Origin: Melanocharis versteri
Lineage: Eukaryota > Chordata > Aves > Passeriformes > Melanocharitidae
Length of the DNA: 64,000 nucleotides
NCBI GenBank assembly: GCA_013397845.1
Contig: VZTG01006279.1
Span: 720,687-784,686 of the forward strand
Direction of reading: 5' to 3'
The position numbers and the translations under genes are program-made. Position 1 is the first letter of the stretch. Each line of letters starts with the position of its first letter. Shown here piece by piece: positions 51,241-62,907 of the stretch. The notes below the pieces were generated by a model. The model had not been told where the DNA came from and did not search any database. It saw only the letters and a list, made by a program, of their open reading frames with translations.

Positions 51241-54200
51241 CATTCCTTGATGTCTTCAGCAAAACACAAGCTGGATAAGTCTCTGTGAATGGATGAGAAG
51301 TGCTCAGGCACTTACACAGTGACTGCACACCCTTTGTTCCACCAGCAGGCATCCCATTTCCCCCAGGACCATTGCTGCCTGTCAGCCCATCTGTAACACC
51401 TGCCCTCCAAGAGCTACAGATGCCCCATTCAATGCAAAAAGGGTCACCGAAAAGACACAAAGCCAGAAACAAATAATGTGGAGATGCTCCTCCAAATCTT
51501 TGGGGGAAACCCAATATTGGTTTGGGAAGAGAGATGTAGGAAAGTCTTTCTTCCATCCTCACGTTCTTGCTCGTAAAACACTCTCACCATTAAGGTTAGG
51601 ATTCCAGGGAGAAGTAGAAAAAAATGATATCTTTCCGTTTCTTTCACCTTCAAGTCAAAACTAAACTTCCCTAATTTTATTGTTCAAGGCAGATTTTTTT
51701 CTGGCCTTTAACCAAGACTTTTTGCCTGATCTGTACTCAGATCTGTGACGCACATTCGACGTGTTCGGTGAAAGCTGCATTTTACTGTTAACCAATGAAG
51801 GCTTTAAAAGCAGACTGCTTGGATGTCAGTAACAAAGAAAGCAAGACCCAGAGTTTCACAGTGTCTGAAATTTATTTTTTGACATTAGCTGTCCAAACAC
51901 TTTTGTTGGTCTGGAGCAGTCCTTTTTTTTCTCCAGGGAAGTCCAAGTCCACAATGATAGTGCTCCACATACAGTCCTAGGGCAGCTCATACAGCATGAG
52001 GTCTGCTCAGAAGACCGCAGTGCACTGCAGCTCAGTGAGCCTGAATGATGTAGTCCTTCAGGCTCCGGATGACACCCAGGACAGTCAGTCTTCTCTGCAC
52101 CAGGGCACTGCAACTGTTCCATCACCTCCCCTCAGGAGAGCAGCACTCAGTGGAGGTGGAGGAAAGCAGGACAGCGAGTGCTGACAAGTACAAACGTGGA
52201 TGGCCGGCAAGTCAGGTCCTTCACTCGCTCAAGGCAGGCCCAAGTCCAGTGCCTGACTGGGTAAGAGTCTCTCCTGGCCAATGTTAATGGAGGGCAAGTT
52301 GTTCCAACAAATGCACGAGCCTGGTTGAGCCAAACTCCACTGTTTCATGAAGCAATCCCTCCATTGCACATGGAGAATTATCCCCTTCAGGCAGAGAGGA
52401 AAGGTTATAAGAATGGACATACAAGTGAAACACGGGTACCAAAAATGGTGAAAACTTATGAGATCACCTTGTCCTTCCCTCACACCTAGTCAATAGAGGA
52501 TTGTTCCCCCACTGACTCCAGAACAATGCTTCTTAACCTAGATGCAGTCATGCTGCAGGAACTGCCAAATACAATGCAATGAAGACCAGAGAATGAGCTC
52601 ATATGAGTTAATCCAATTCCTGCAATAAAACAATCCAGGGCTCTGGTCTCCATCCTGCAATGTTCTCCTGAGCCAACCCTTTTCCAAGTCAACCCTTGAG
52701 TGTGCTAATGCTCAAATATAAGCTGAAGCCACTGGTAGGCTGTTGAAATAACCTGGAGCTGGGAAAACACAGCAAAACAATATATTCTTTCTACCAAAAC
52801 TGTTGCTTTGTTTAGATGGGATCCATAAACCTTGTTATTCACAAACATTCAGGGAGCAGAGCTTTATTTCCAAGAATGCTCATGGAAAGGAAATCCATTG
52901 TGTAGGCCAACATGAATAGACCCTTGGTGTGCAGTTTTTATGGGTAGCATCCAGGTGGCTAGTGAGAAAATAGCTCCTTATCAAGTAAAGTAATGCATTA
53001 CAGCTACAGATGATTCCCAAGCAGTTGGAAGACATCCCCACCTGTGAGGCACGTCACCCCAAGAGGAGGCCGAAACAATGCCACACAGCAAACCCACAGC
53101 AGGAGCAGCCAGCCCCTCCACCAAACCTGCCATCAACCAAAGCATTCACATCCACTGTTTGCAAGTCATTGCAGAGCCACAAACACACACCTAGACAGTA
53201 GAAAGGAACATCCCATATATTCCTTAGACTGGTGTCTTACAGAGCCTTATATGTAATAGACCTTAAAACAAAGGGTTAAAATTAATTGTAGGGTCCACTG
53301 AAACACTTTCCTGGAAATGGCCTGAGCAGCAAACCTATCTCCTCCTCCTTCTTAAAATCATGTAGCTGATAAAAAGCAGAAAGTCTTTCATCATATTTTG
53401 TATGCATAATTAGGTTTAGTTTGCAGAGCTATGAGTCCTGAGTTAGCAAGTGCACATGCACACACACAAACACACACAGACCTTGTTCATTTATGTGGCT
53501 GGTACTCAGAAACACAACTCCTCAGCCAGCGTCTGGGTGGCAAATATGAAAATGCATTTTGATAATATCGGTGCTGGAATGCAACAGCATGCACAAAAAT
53601 ATGTCCACCAAGTGCAACACACTGTAAACGGGAGAAAAAGTAAAATAAACAAATACGTGTAATTTTATCTAGGTCACAAGTTGACTCAACGTGACATTTC
53701 CTTTTGTAGTGAAGAACATTGGTGAAAAGAGAGATTATTTATACATACTGGAATATATTTGGGTAAGTTTTTTTCTAGCTCTCTTGGTTATTTTTGCAGC
53801 AAGCCTAAGTGTTTAGAGGCTTTTCCCCCTTTCAAGATCAAGATTTTCTTTCTACTTGATCTCACAGAATCATTACTCACAATTCTGCATCCTTAAAAAT
53901 GACTGCTGTACGGCTGTGAGCAATGACCTCACCACGTGATCTTGCCCCAAAATCAAGTAAGAGATTAGTCTGTAAGCAGTAGCCCTAACTTCAGCGCTAT
54001 CAGCTATTTAAAGGCATATGAGACAACATCCATTTCTCCCATGTTCGCTTTCTTCTCCTGAGTGATGCTTTGCAGCTGTGTCTCTTCCAGCAGCAAGGCA
54101 GGCAGGACTCCCTGGGGAGCCCATTTACACTGCTGCTCTTGAAGGGCTAAAGTGGGAACACGCGTCCTGTGTCCCTGGACACACACGCTCACACACACGG

Positions 54201-54479
54201 CTCTGTGAAGCCCTGTGGGTGGTTTTCATGGAAGAGAAAATGTTGGCTAAAGTTCCTCTTGCTCTGCCTGCCTAGTACAGAGCGAACAGAGTCCTGATCT
54301 GGGATGTGTCCCTCATGCTCCCTGAGCTGGGCAGGGTGCCATGGTCAGGACTGAATGCACACATGGGGGTTGCTGAGCTGGAGGCTACAGAGCAGAAGGG
54401 CAACAGCAACAGCTCAACTTCTTGTGCAGGTTTCCATCGAGAGCACTCAAAGCACCGTGCACAGGGAATAGGAACCACA
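51241..54479. other. Noncoding stretch, no gene seen
   Basis: No exon was supported. A CA-rich simple stretch lies at about 53455-53478. At 53862-53874 a CR1-tail-like string TCACAGAATCATT occurs, but without the rest of the element. A second AT-rich area lies around 53640-53770. Confidence 0.5.
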
Positions 54480-54497
54480 GGGAGGGAGAGGGAGGGG
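54480..54497 (+). other. Canonical G-quadruplex motif / MAZ-type G-rich site
   Basis: GGG-A-GGG-AGA-GGG-A-GGGG gives four G tracts with loops of one, three and one bases, a compact canonical quadruplex pattern on the + strand. The same string also fits GGGAGGG-type zinc-finger (MAZ) sites. No promoter context is visible nearby. Confidence 0.6.
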
Positions 54498-54904
54498 AGG
54501 AGGTTGACCTAGGCACTGAGCAAGCCAGCTGGCTGCAGGGTACGTGTTTGGAGTGCCAGATCAGGCTAGAAGCATCACAGCATCCTACCCAGTCACTCAT
54601 TTACCATGAGCAGCAGAGTATGGCAAGCACAAACAACATGTGAAATCCAACAGAGAAAGCCAAGCCTTGCTCTGGGCTAAGCACCCCTCTGCGGCCCTTT
54701 GGGAAGGTGCAAATGCAAAGCCAAGTCTCACTGTGAAATATCATGTATATCTGTGTTGAGGGACTTGGAGAAATCCAGAAGAAGGCTTTTTAACAAGGAG
54801 ACCAGGGAAGACTGGCAAAAACAAGCAAGAGCTCAGAGCTCTCTGTCCACACAGAGTGCCACTGCAGCACTGAGCAAACGAGATTACAGTCCTCAACAGC
54901 TCAT
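54498..54904. other. Noncoding stretch, no gene seen
   Basis: A 189-codon frame starts at 54699 and continues to 55268. Its translation is Ser/Arg/Gln-rich without a known domain, and it runs straight through the MIR-like remnant that follows, which argues against a real gene. Confidence 0.45.
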
Positions 54905-55010
54905 TAGCCCTGTGACAAGGGCAAGAGTAATCACCTCTACTTCACAAACACAGGACCTGAGGCAGGCCAAGTGCAGCTACACCAGTGGTGGGAGCAGCAT
55001 AGCAAGCCTC
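54905..55010 (-). mobile_element. Probable MIR-like SINE remnant, minus orientation
   Basis: On the + strand the order is 'acctctacttcacaaacaca', 'ggacctgaggcaggccaag', then 'cagctacaccagtggtggga'. This parallels the reverse-complement MIR stretches 'tccccattttacagatgag', 'gaaactgaggcacagag' and 'cacagctagtaagtggcag'. About 20 bases between the second and third blocks appear deleted. It is old and diverged, and the call rests on block order rather than on any single long match. Confidence 0.45.
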
Positions 55011-58000
55011 TGCCCTGGGTCTCCGGGGTTCACATTAAATGGGGCCAAAATGGGCAAGGCCATCCATCTGAGCCAGGCAGCAACAGTCACCGAGCAGAGA
55101 AGGAGACAGGAAGAGGATCTGCGCTTCAAGGCTCTTGGCTGTGCATTACCAACTCAACTGCTGTCCACACGACTCCCTGCATCATCCCTGTGCTTCCCCT
55201 TGTGCCCTGGCAAGGGTGTCCTCGGGCTCACAGCTCACTGTGCCTGCAAGGTTGGCAGGAAAGGCTGACCTAACCCTGCACCAAGCAGGCCCTCAGACCT
55301 ATTGTCTTGAAATCAGGGTAATGATGGATGCTTAGGATGTTTCATCATTTCCCAGCACTGTTACAAGGCCCACATTTAAACCTCATCAGAAACATTTTGG
55401 TTTCCTTTCTGATTTTTATGTGCCTGGAGTGCTGGCTATACCCCCTCCAGCCTTTGTTCTCCTGTTATTAAAAAGTGTTCCATTTTTCAGAAAATGAGTA
55501 GTGCTGTAGAACAGACCTATGAACCTCTTCAAGTGGTCTGAACCTCTTGCATTAGCAGCAAGACTTCAGTGAGGTGTTTGCCACTTGGGACATGTCCTTC
55601 ACATCCTCTCTATCCCTCTCCCCCATCCACCCTCCATCGCTTCCTTCTCAGCTTTTTCCCACACTTGTCATGAGGTCAAACAAATGAAAGGCTGGATAAG
55701 GCAGCAGTAGAAAACAGGGCAACGAGCTTCTGAATGCATTTGACAAAGAGGTTAAGACAAGGAGGTGAAGTGGCTGAGAGCTCTGGACTGAGCTTAAATA
55801 GAGCCCTGGGCCCATGGATGTAGGGAAGCCCCAGGGGAGGCTGGTGAGGGGCATTACAGTTCTTCAGTGCCCTCGAGGCCTGGCACGGTCACTGGCTGGA
55901 TCCTCCTGTTGGTCTCTGTTCCCAGAATGGTGTTTCCTTCAGAGAGAGGTGGTGTGTCTTCCTTGTGCAAGGGCAGCACTTGTCTGCATGCACAGGCACT
56001 GCCTGATTTTGATATTTGCTCCTCTTCATTTTCCATCATTCCCTTCTGTTAATGTTTTTTCCCACATTTGTGCCGAAATTAATACCCAAGAGTTCCGGGC
56101 TTGACTTGGGCTTTTATTGCCACAGTAAGAGCTTACAGAAATAGTGGTAGCTATACCACCGTCATTTGGAAAAGAGATTATGTGCAACAACTTGCGTGTT
56201 TCAGTGGCTAACGTAATAATGTGGCAATTACAACTCTCTGTTGGGTCTGGTCCAGCTGTTTGTCCAAGAGGTCTCTAGGTGCAGCTGTTCTCACCACCAG
56301 ACCCAGATCCTTTCAGTTACCGTTGAAATTGAGCCATAAACCTGCTGATGGATTATGTTTTTCTTCTTTGAAAGCACCTGCTTGAGATGCATGGTCGGTT
56401 TTGTTATTAGGTACTCAGAAAAGGCAAAAGTTGAATTCTGCTTTCAAGCATTTCATGGAGTGAGGTGAGTTCTTATGTTGGAAGGGGTTGTACCTCTCTT
56501 GCAAGCTCTCCTAATAAATTCACCTGTGTCTGCTCCTCAAACTTGCCCTCTACTTACAGGACACTTGAAATGGGCAGTAAGAATTAGCCTGCCTCTTGCA
56601 TGTAGGCTGGCTTAATAAAAGGCAGATCACTGCAGAAGTGAGGATAATGCAAATATCTATTGCAGCTTTAGCAAATAACTCATATAAACTAGAGAGAGAA
56701 AGGATGTCCACTTGAGAAGATAAGATTTTTCTCAATTTCTCTGTGATTTTGATTCTTAGTATATGTTTAAGATATTATTTGCACTGGTAGTTGAAAACGT
56801 GTGAGGCAGTTAAAACTCAGTGACTCCTGCAGGAATAGGACCAGTGCAGTTTGGGGAAGATCATGCTGTTATTCAGCTGAAAAAGATCCACATGATCCCA
56901 ATGCCATCACTGGCATGCAGAGGCAGCAGGGCCTCCCCTTTGGAGCAGGAGGAAACGATTTGCAGTCCCTGGAGGAGGCAACTCGCTGGGGTCAGGCAGC
57001 ATGTGCAGGCCTGTAATGCTGGAGCTCCCAGTGCCAAGAAAAATATCTTGGCCATCCTTCCTCTGAGCCACTGGTGGGCAGGACAGCCCCAGTGGTTTCC
57101 TCCAGCCCAGTGAGCAAGGGGACGAACAGGGACGTGTGTTGTGCTTGGAGCCGGCTGCCCGCCCACCCACGCCCACCTGTTGGTTCACAGATCGGTGTCC
57201 TTCTGCCGAGCAGTGGCCATGCACCTCAGCTTCCCTGGGGCTAGCAGATCCCCCTGCAAGTCCCGGCTGCTCACAGCCCTTGCAGCCAGCCTGGCACGGG
57301 GCTGGGGGAGGTCGTGCATCCATGGCTGGGAAAGACATCCCTATGGGGCTCCTCTGGCACCCACTCACCGGTGGTGCACACAACGTCTAGGGGTTTTACC
57401 CACAATACACAGTTAAGATTCTTTTTTTGCCTTCTCCTATCCCCTTCTCAGTTTTGGCCTTTCTCGTTTAAAGCTTAACAGCCTGATTTCCTCTTGCCTT
57501 GCTTACATCTGCATTGATGCAAAATAGACCACCAGCACAAAGGCACTGAAGTGTTGCTGCTTTTGCAAAGCACGGAATAGGAACCTCAGATGCAAAAGAG
57601 AAGGGTTTAGGCTACCCGGGGTCCTCATTCCCAAAAATGAGCTTGGTTGGCTTTACCTCGGCTGCCCTTTTGCAGACCTGCACCTCATTCATGAGCCATT
57701 TCCTTTATTCTTTTTAAAAAAGAACTGAGATCACATCAAACAATCCCCCTGATACTGGGGCTGGATGGGCCTACCTTCTTTAAACTAATTCATTTAGAAT
57801 AAGCAGATTGCTTCAAAACCATCAAATAAAGTCAGCCCTTCTTGCAAATGTAGCTGTCGTTGTTGATGGACATCAATGTGCTGTGAAGAAAACTGTCACG
57901 TGCCTTGACTTCAGAAAAGCATGAGAAAACACTTGCAGCCTTCCCTGAGATAAGAAGCCACAAACAAATCAGAAACAACAAGCGAAAACTCAATTCAAGG

Positions 58001-58283
58001 TTTACTCCAGGATGGACGTCTTGCTACGATAAATTAAGGTGTTTTTCATTATTAAAAATAAACAAAGCAATGAAAGTGAACCATGTCACCATTCATATGC
58101 TTAAAAAACATCTTTAATCTGCTTGGGAAAATCTTTTTTTCTCCCTGACAGGAAAAAATATTAGTTGTCCAGATAACAAGCAAAACAAAATCAACCAAAG
58201 GGCATCAAGAGACTTCCTGAAATTGAAAAAACAATGTTTTGTGTAGCAAGTTAAAAAAAAAAAACAAAAACAAAACAACCACA
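55011..58283. other. Noncoding stretch, no gene seen
   Basis: No exon was supported. GC-rich sequence at 56900-57400 gives overlapping frames of 84-158 codons on both strands without domains. An A-rich tract at 58253-58278 (A12 with C-interrupted continuations) ends just before the duplicated block that starts at 58284. Confidence 0.5.
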
Positions 58284-58444
58284 TGCAGCAAGCAGAATGA
58301 TTCCTCCAGCTTCTTCAGGTCGTCAGTGGTTTCAGGAACATGAGGAAGAGCTACACAAGCAGTCAAAAGTTTTATTTAACCTTGCAGCATTTTACAGCTG
58401 TCCTTAGCCTCTTCCCTTCTCCCTTCCCCACCGCCCTCCCACCC
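58284..58444 (+). repeat. Assembly-duplicated block A, copy 1
   Basis: This 161-base block recurs at 59229-59389 with no difference that I can see by eye. It ends in a C-rich stretch that holds an N at 58453. See block A copy 2 for the interpretation. Confidence 0.95.
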
Positions 58445-58465
58445 CCCACCCCNCCCACCCCCCCC
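58426..58465. repeat. C-rich low-complexity tract with embedded N
   Basis: Runs of three to nine C are separated mainly by single A or by CA, GT and N. The N at 58453 is inside the tract. On the minus strand this is a dense G-tract array, difficult to sequence and a likely cause of the local misassembly. Confidence 0.85.
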
Positions 58466-58860
58466 GGAAACCATTTGTCTTTCTAGTGCCTTATTTTTAA
58501 CAGCTCAGCTCAGCCCCAAAGGGACATGTGTAAAAACAACGAAAGAACTTAATCCGGCAGCTTTGGGGTTCCCAGGACTGAAATAGCAAGCCTGATGCAA
58601 ATCAGGATAGAAGCTGCTTTGGAAGAGGGAGCAATGCCTCCTCCTCTTGAGGGAGAGAGGGATGGAAGGAGGCAGAGCCACGATGATGGGCAGCCCAGAA
58701 ACTCACCCACCGTGAGAGTGGGAGACGTGGGCAATGCTGGACTGGGCTAGCAGGGATGCTCAGGGACCCCATTCATCCTGCAGTAAATCAGCCCCTGGAG
58801 ATGCACGGGGAAGTTTGCACAATGTCTGCCCAAACTCTGCCTGGATCCCTGCCAGGGCTG

Positions 58861-59227
58861 GGAAACTTTCATTCTCATGAGTTCACAAATTTCACCTACT
58901 AGAGCCTGATTTAAACAATACAGGAGACAGTGTGGCATTCCTTCCCACATCCCTCTCGGCCACTGCGTTGTGAAACCACAGGAAATCATTAGCTGTGACT
59001 GCTAAGAAATTCTGGATCTTGACAAATTATTCCCATTTGATGTATTCAGAGATTTTTTTCTTTGTTTAAAGATATTTATGATTTTCACAGGTTCATTTGT
59101 GATGCTGGTTTATGCAGTTTCTAAGGTTTGGCTGCGTATTTTAAGTGTAGCAATATGGGGTTCAAAGGCCTCCCATGTTGCAGTTACCATGGTTTTAAGT
59201 AGCAATGTTGCTTGCAATCAGGTAATT
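58861..59227 (+). repeat. Assembly-duplicated block B, copy 1
   Basis: This 367-base block recurs at 59391-59757 with no visible difference. Copy 1 stops at an N (59228), whereas copy 2 continues into unique sequence. Confidence 0.95.
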
Positions 59228-59390
59228 NTGCAGCAAGCAGAATGATTCCTCCAGCTTCTTCAGGTCGTCAGTGGTTTCAGGAACATGAGGAAGAGCTACA
59301 CAAGCAGTCAAAAGTTTTATTTAACCTTGCAGCATTTTACAGCTGTCCTTAGCCTCTTCCCTTCTCCCTTCCCCACCGCCCTCCCACCCN
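59228..59390 (+). repeat. Assembly-duplicated block A, copy 2, bounded by single Ns
   Basis: Bases 59229-59389 match 58284-58444 and are bounded by single N characters at 59228 and 59390. The order is A, about 416 unique bases, B, N, A, N, B. Identity across whole blocks plus N joints at both edges indicates overlapping contig ends or a haplotig placed in tandem, not a biological duplication. Removing 59228-59757 (530 bases) would restore a single-copy order. Confidence 0.9.
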
Positions 59391-59757
59391 GGAAACTTTC
59401 ATTCTCATGAGTTCACAAATTTCACCTACTAGAGCCTGATTTAAACAATACAGGAGACAGTGTGGCATTCCTTCCCACATCCCTCTCGGCCACTGCGTTG
59501 TGAAACCACAGGAAATCATTAGCTGTGACTGCTAAGAAATTCTGGATCTTGACAAATTATTCCCATTTGATGTATTCAGAGATTTTTTTCTTTGTTTAAA
59601 GATATTTATGATTTTCACAGGTTCATTTGTGATGCTGGTTTATGCAGTTTCTAAGGTTTGGCTGCGTATTTTAAGTGTAGCAATATGGGGTTCAAAGGCC
59701 TCCCATGTTGCAGTTACCATGGTTTTAAGTAGCAATGTTGCTTGCAATCAGGTAATT
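59391..59757 (+). repeat. Assembly-duplicated block B, copy 2
   Basis: This matches 58861-59227 over 367 bases and then runs into unique DNA from 59758. It is probably the true right-hand contig start. The block is AT-rich and contains GTTTAAAGATATTTATG and similar strings, which might be a conserved noncoding element present once in the real genome. Confidence 0.95.
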
Positions 59758-62229
59758 AAGCCATGAATTTATATCTGCTCCCTAACAAATACACAGAGCA
59801 GCAGGTCCAACCCTCACACACTTATGAGCTGGTTTCAGATGTGGCCTCTGAAATGCTGAAAGACCTTTCCTGTGAATATTTAGAGCAGAAGTCAGTCCAT
59901 TGAATGTTTGCAAAGAGTAATCCCTAGACAGGTGTAGCAGTAGCCAAAGCAAATTGGTTTAGAAATGTCAACATATATTCATGGATTATTTGCCCAGCTT
60001 AAGCATTTATAATAAATATCAATAGACCTGGCAATAAAGTTCGACTTGCCCATAAGAAAACCCTCAGCCTTGCAGCAAACACATGCACCACAACAGGAGA
60101 GCAACACAAGCCTGCTGACAGAAGGAAACCCACTGAGGAGGGTGATGGGAGGGAAAAGCTCCATCAAATCTGCATCCACATTTTCTGGGGCTATTCCACC
60201 AAGGCAAGGCTAGCAATCTGTGGTGCTTTCAGCGTATCTGATCTTCCTTGCCAGCACAAGGCCCCTTTGTTCAGCAGGGTGGTTTCCAGCAGCCCAGAGC
60301 TGTCCTCCAAGGCAGCCACCACCCACAGGGTGAAAGGGGCACGTTTCCCATATGGGTAAGCATCTGGGAATGTTCCTAACGCTCACCTGCACCTTTTGGC
60401 AAGGTGACACTCCCACACCTTTCCTCCTCCACCAGACATGGGACTTGCCAGTGTTCCACCAAGGGGCTGATTCATCGCATCAGTCTGCTGGCCAGGAGCG
60501 AGAAACCTTTTAACAGATAAATCAAGGAATATATGGCATGTTTGTGCTGCATACAGTGCTCCAGAGGCCTCCACTCATGCAAACAGGAGAAGTCAGCCTC
60601 ACCACCTTTTACAAGAAAACTGTTCAGGACAGAAAAGCATCCTGGGTTTTGATTTCAAAAGCTGTTTGGCACAAAGCTCCCTCTCAAGGCAGAGCGTGAG
60701 CAGCAACGTGAAGCCCAGGGCAGCTCTGGGCTGGCTGTGCACGGCTGCATCCCTTGCTGACCTTGCCCTCCCTATGCAGCCTGTCCAGGGCAGGGAGCAG
60801 CCAGAAAGAGAGAGCTCATGTGTGAAAAGAGTCCCCATGCTCTCTGCTGACAGCAGAGCAGCAAGCTACAGGGAGTTCCTTTTGTAACTGCAGAGGTTCA
60901 GCCATGTCCCCTCCTAGCTGTTAGAAGCCTTTGCATTAAGACATAAGTGATTTAAGGAGTCATCATTAATGACAAACAATAGAACTTTTTTTTTTTTTTA
61001 ATGGGTTTTCTATACCTGACACATCCTGCCCTTGGGCACTGCTCCAGAAGCTGAAAACTGCCATGCTCCCACTATCCCTGTGGGCAGTGGGCTGGAGGCT
61101 GCTCCTAAGTAAACCTGAACACCCAGCAGACACTTCCCTCTTTGTCCATCTCAGTTTTGTTACAGGAGACAAAATATGCCAGCGATCATAAACCTCTGCA
61201 GCAGCCACAGTCCCTCCTGCAGTACCACTCTTGGCGTAAGTCAGCCCAGTGCCATTTGTGGCTCTTCCCTGTCTCTGTGGCTCGGCTCAGCCACAGGAAG
61301 GCTGATTTTTAATCTTACTGACACCCTGTTTACACCAGAGAACCTGCTTTGATTGCAGCTGGCTTCCAGCTTCCCCTTGCCAGACTTGCCTCGCACCATG
61401 CCCGACCCTTGCAGACGCTGTGGGAAGCATCACCCCCTCCACGAGCCACAGCCTCCGGCTGCCCAAAGGGACAGGCCACCACAGAGCCATGAAATACCCA
61501 TCCAGCAAGGGGATAAGCTGCACAGCTCTGCTGCCTCCATTTGCTCAGCATTCCTGACCAAGGGCTTCTTCCTGCAAAGTCACCAGGACCATCTCGAGCC
61601 AAAGTGCACTCACTCAGCTGCACCATATCCTGACAGGATGTCAGCAGTAAACAGTAGGTAAATACTCATGCTTTATCATTGGTTAGTATTTGTTGTTTTT
61701 AGAGACCTGGACTAAAATTCCCACTGAAAAAAAATGTGTGCAACAAAAGTTGCTTCTATTTTCTGCCCACGGGAGAACCATGTGAAGAGAGCCATTTCCT
61801 CCATCATTATTCCCCACACAAAAAAAGTTTTATGATGTTTGTACTGGATTTTTAGATCTTTTGCATCTATCTACTTAATTGTTGAGAAATTATTTGATTT
61901 ATTATCAAACTTATATTATGGATCAATAAAGAGCTATCCAGTCCCCACAACTGTTTGCCTTTTGCAATGTGGACCTTCTCTGGATCAGTGAAAGCCCTGC
62001 AACCATCCCTGAGGTGCAGAGCAGGCAATCCTCAAGCATGACTATTCTCACACCATTCAAAATTGGTTTTAGCAAATAATTGCGTGTGGGAGTGAGCTCT
62101 CTGCAAAAAGCACACTCCTTCAAAAATGAAGGAGTAAGTGAGTACAGCAAGCAAAGCCTTACTCTGGCATGACTAAAACATAACCAGATATTTGCTGGAA
62201 AACACTGGCAGCATTTTCTCAGCAAAGGT
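59758..62229. other. Noncoding stretch, no gene seen
   Basis: No exon, RNA gene or transposon was recognised. A T14 run lies at 60986-60999. Overlapping frames of about 100 codons at 61330-61661 occur on both strands and lack domains. Confidence 0.5.
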
Positions 62230-62760
62230 TATTGTGAGAAGATATAATTGATATTAATGTCTAGGGTTATCTCATCTGATTGTATCAGCAAAATATGGGA
62301 TCACTTGGTAATTACTTTTAACATGATTTTCGCAGGAGAGCAGTCGATGCTGGAGAACAGAGTTGTCTTTTTAAACGCAGCAAAATACTGCCTAATTATG
62401 AATTAAACCCCAGGCTGAGCCAAGTTAGCAGCCTCTGGATTGATTTTGAGCTAGCAGCACTTTCCCATTAAACTTTGGATGATTCTCATAGTCATTTTTC
62501 CATGGAAGTAACACTTTTCTGAAAAAAAATAATGTTGTTAGCCTGCAGAACATTGAAATGATACAATAGCTGCTTGCTTGGAGCTCACTCGCCACCTGCT
62601 TTTCCTTGTTTTGTTTTCTAGCCTCTAATTACTGAGCAGAGTCAATTCCTAATGAGGCAGTTTGATTTCCTGTTTTTCATACTTCTTGAGCTGCTTAAAG
62701 AGCCTGTCCAACATAAAAGGAACCCTTTTCTAAACAGATTTTAAATTAATTATAATAACC
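62230..62760. promoter_or_regulatory. Candidate enhancer/conserved noncoding element with four TAATTA cores
   Basis: TAATTA, the core homeodomain site, occurs at 62309-62314, 62393-62398, 62626-62631 and 62747-62752. In 530 bases of about 60% AT, chance predicts roughly 0.4 occurrences, so the density is high. A CACCTG E-box lies at 62593-62598, and further ATTA half-sites are scattered between. The block has no repeats or long open frames and ends at a simple-repeat boundary (62767). This profile is typical of developmental enhancers, but conservation has not been tested. Confidence 0.4.
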
Positions 62761-62766
62761 TTGGTG

Positions 62767-62808
62767 GTTGTTGTTGTTGCTCTGCATGTGTGCATGTGTG
62801 TGTGTGTG
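62767..62808. repeat. TTG repeat followed by TG microsatellite
   Basis: About four TTG units (62767-62779) lead, after a short spacer, into a TGCATG-interrupted TG repeat (62787-62808). It is expected to vary in length. Confidence 0.85.
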
Positions 62809-62871
62809 AGTGAGCGCATCTGAGTTTTCCATGGCTGTGTTTCTCATTTAACGTTTCCACACGAAACAACC

Positions 62872-62907
62872 TTTTTTTTCCCCCTCCTGTTTCCCCCCAA
62901 CCCCCCC
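62872..62907. repeat. T8 run followed by C-rich tract
   Basis: Eight T are followed by C runs of five, six and seven separated by short T- or A-containing spacers. The minus strand is G-rich with three long G tracts, and could fold into a quadruplex if a long run is split. Confidence 0.75.

Noticed and set aside
53862..53874. CR1-tail-like string TCACAGAATCATT
   Set aside because: Only about 13 bases match, and the following block of the CR1 3' end is absent, so chance is likely.
54699..55268. 189-codon open frame
   Set aside because: Runs through a MIR-like remnant, has no domain, and has low-complexity Ser/Gln/Arg content.
58284..59757. Biological segmental duplication
   Set aside because: Copies show no visible difference and every joint coincides with an N, which points to assembly error rather than a real duplication.
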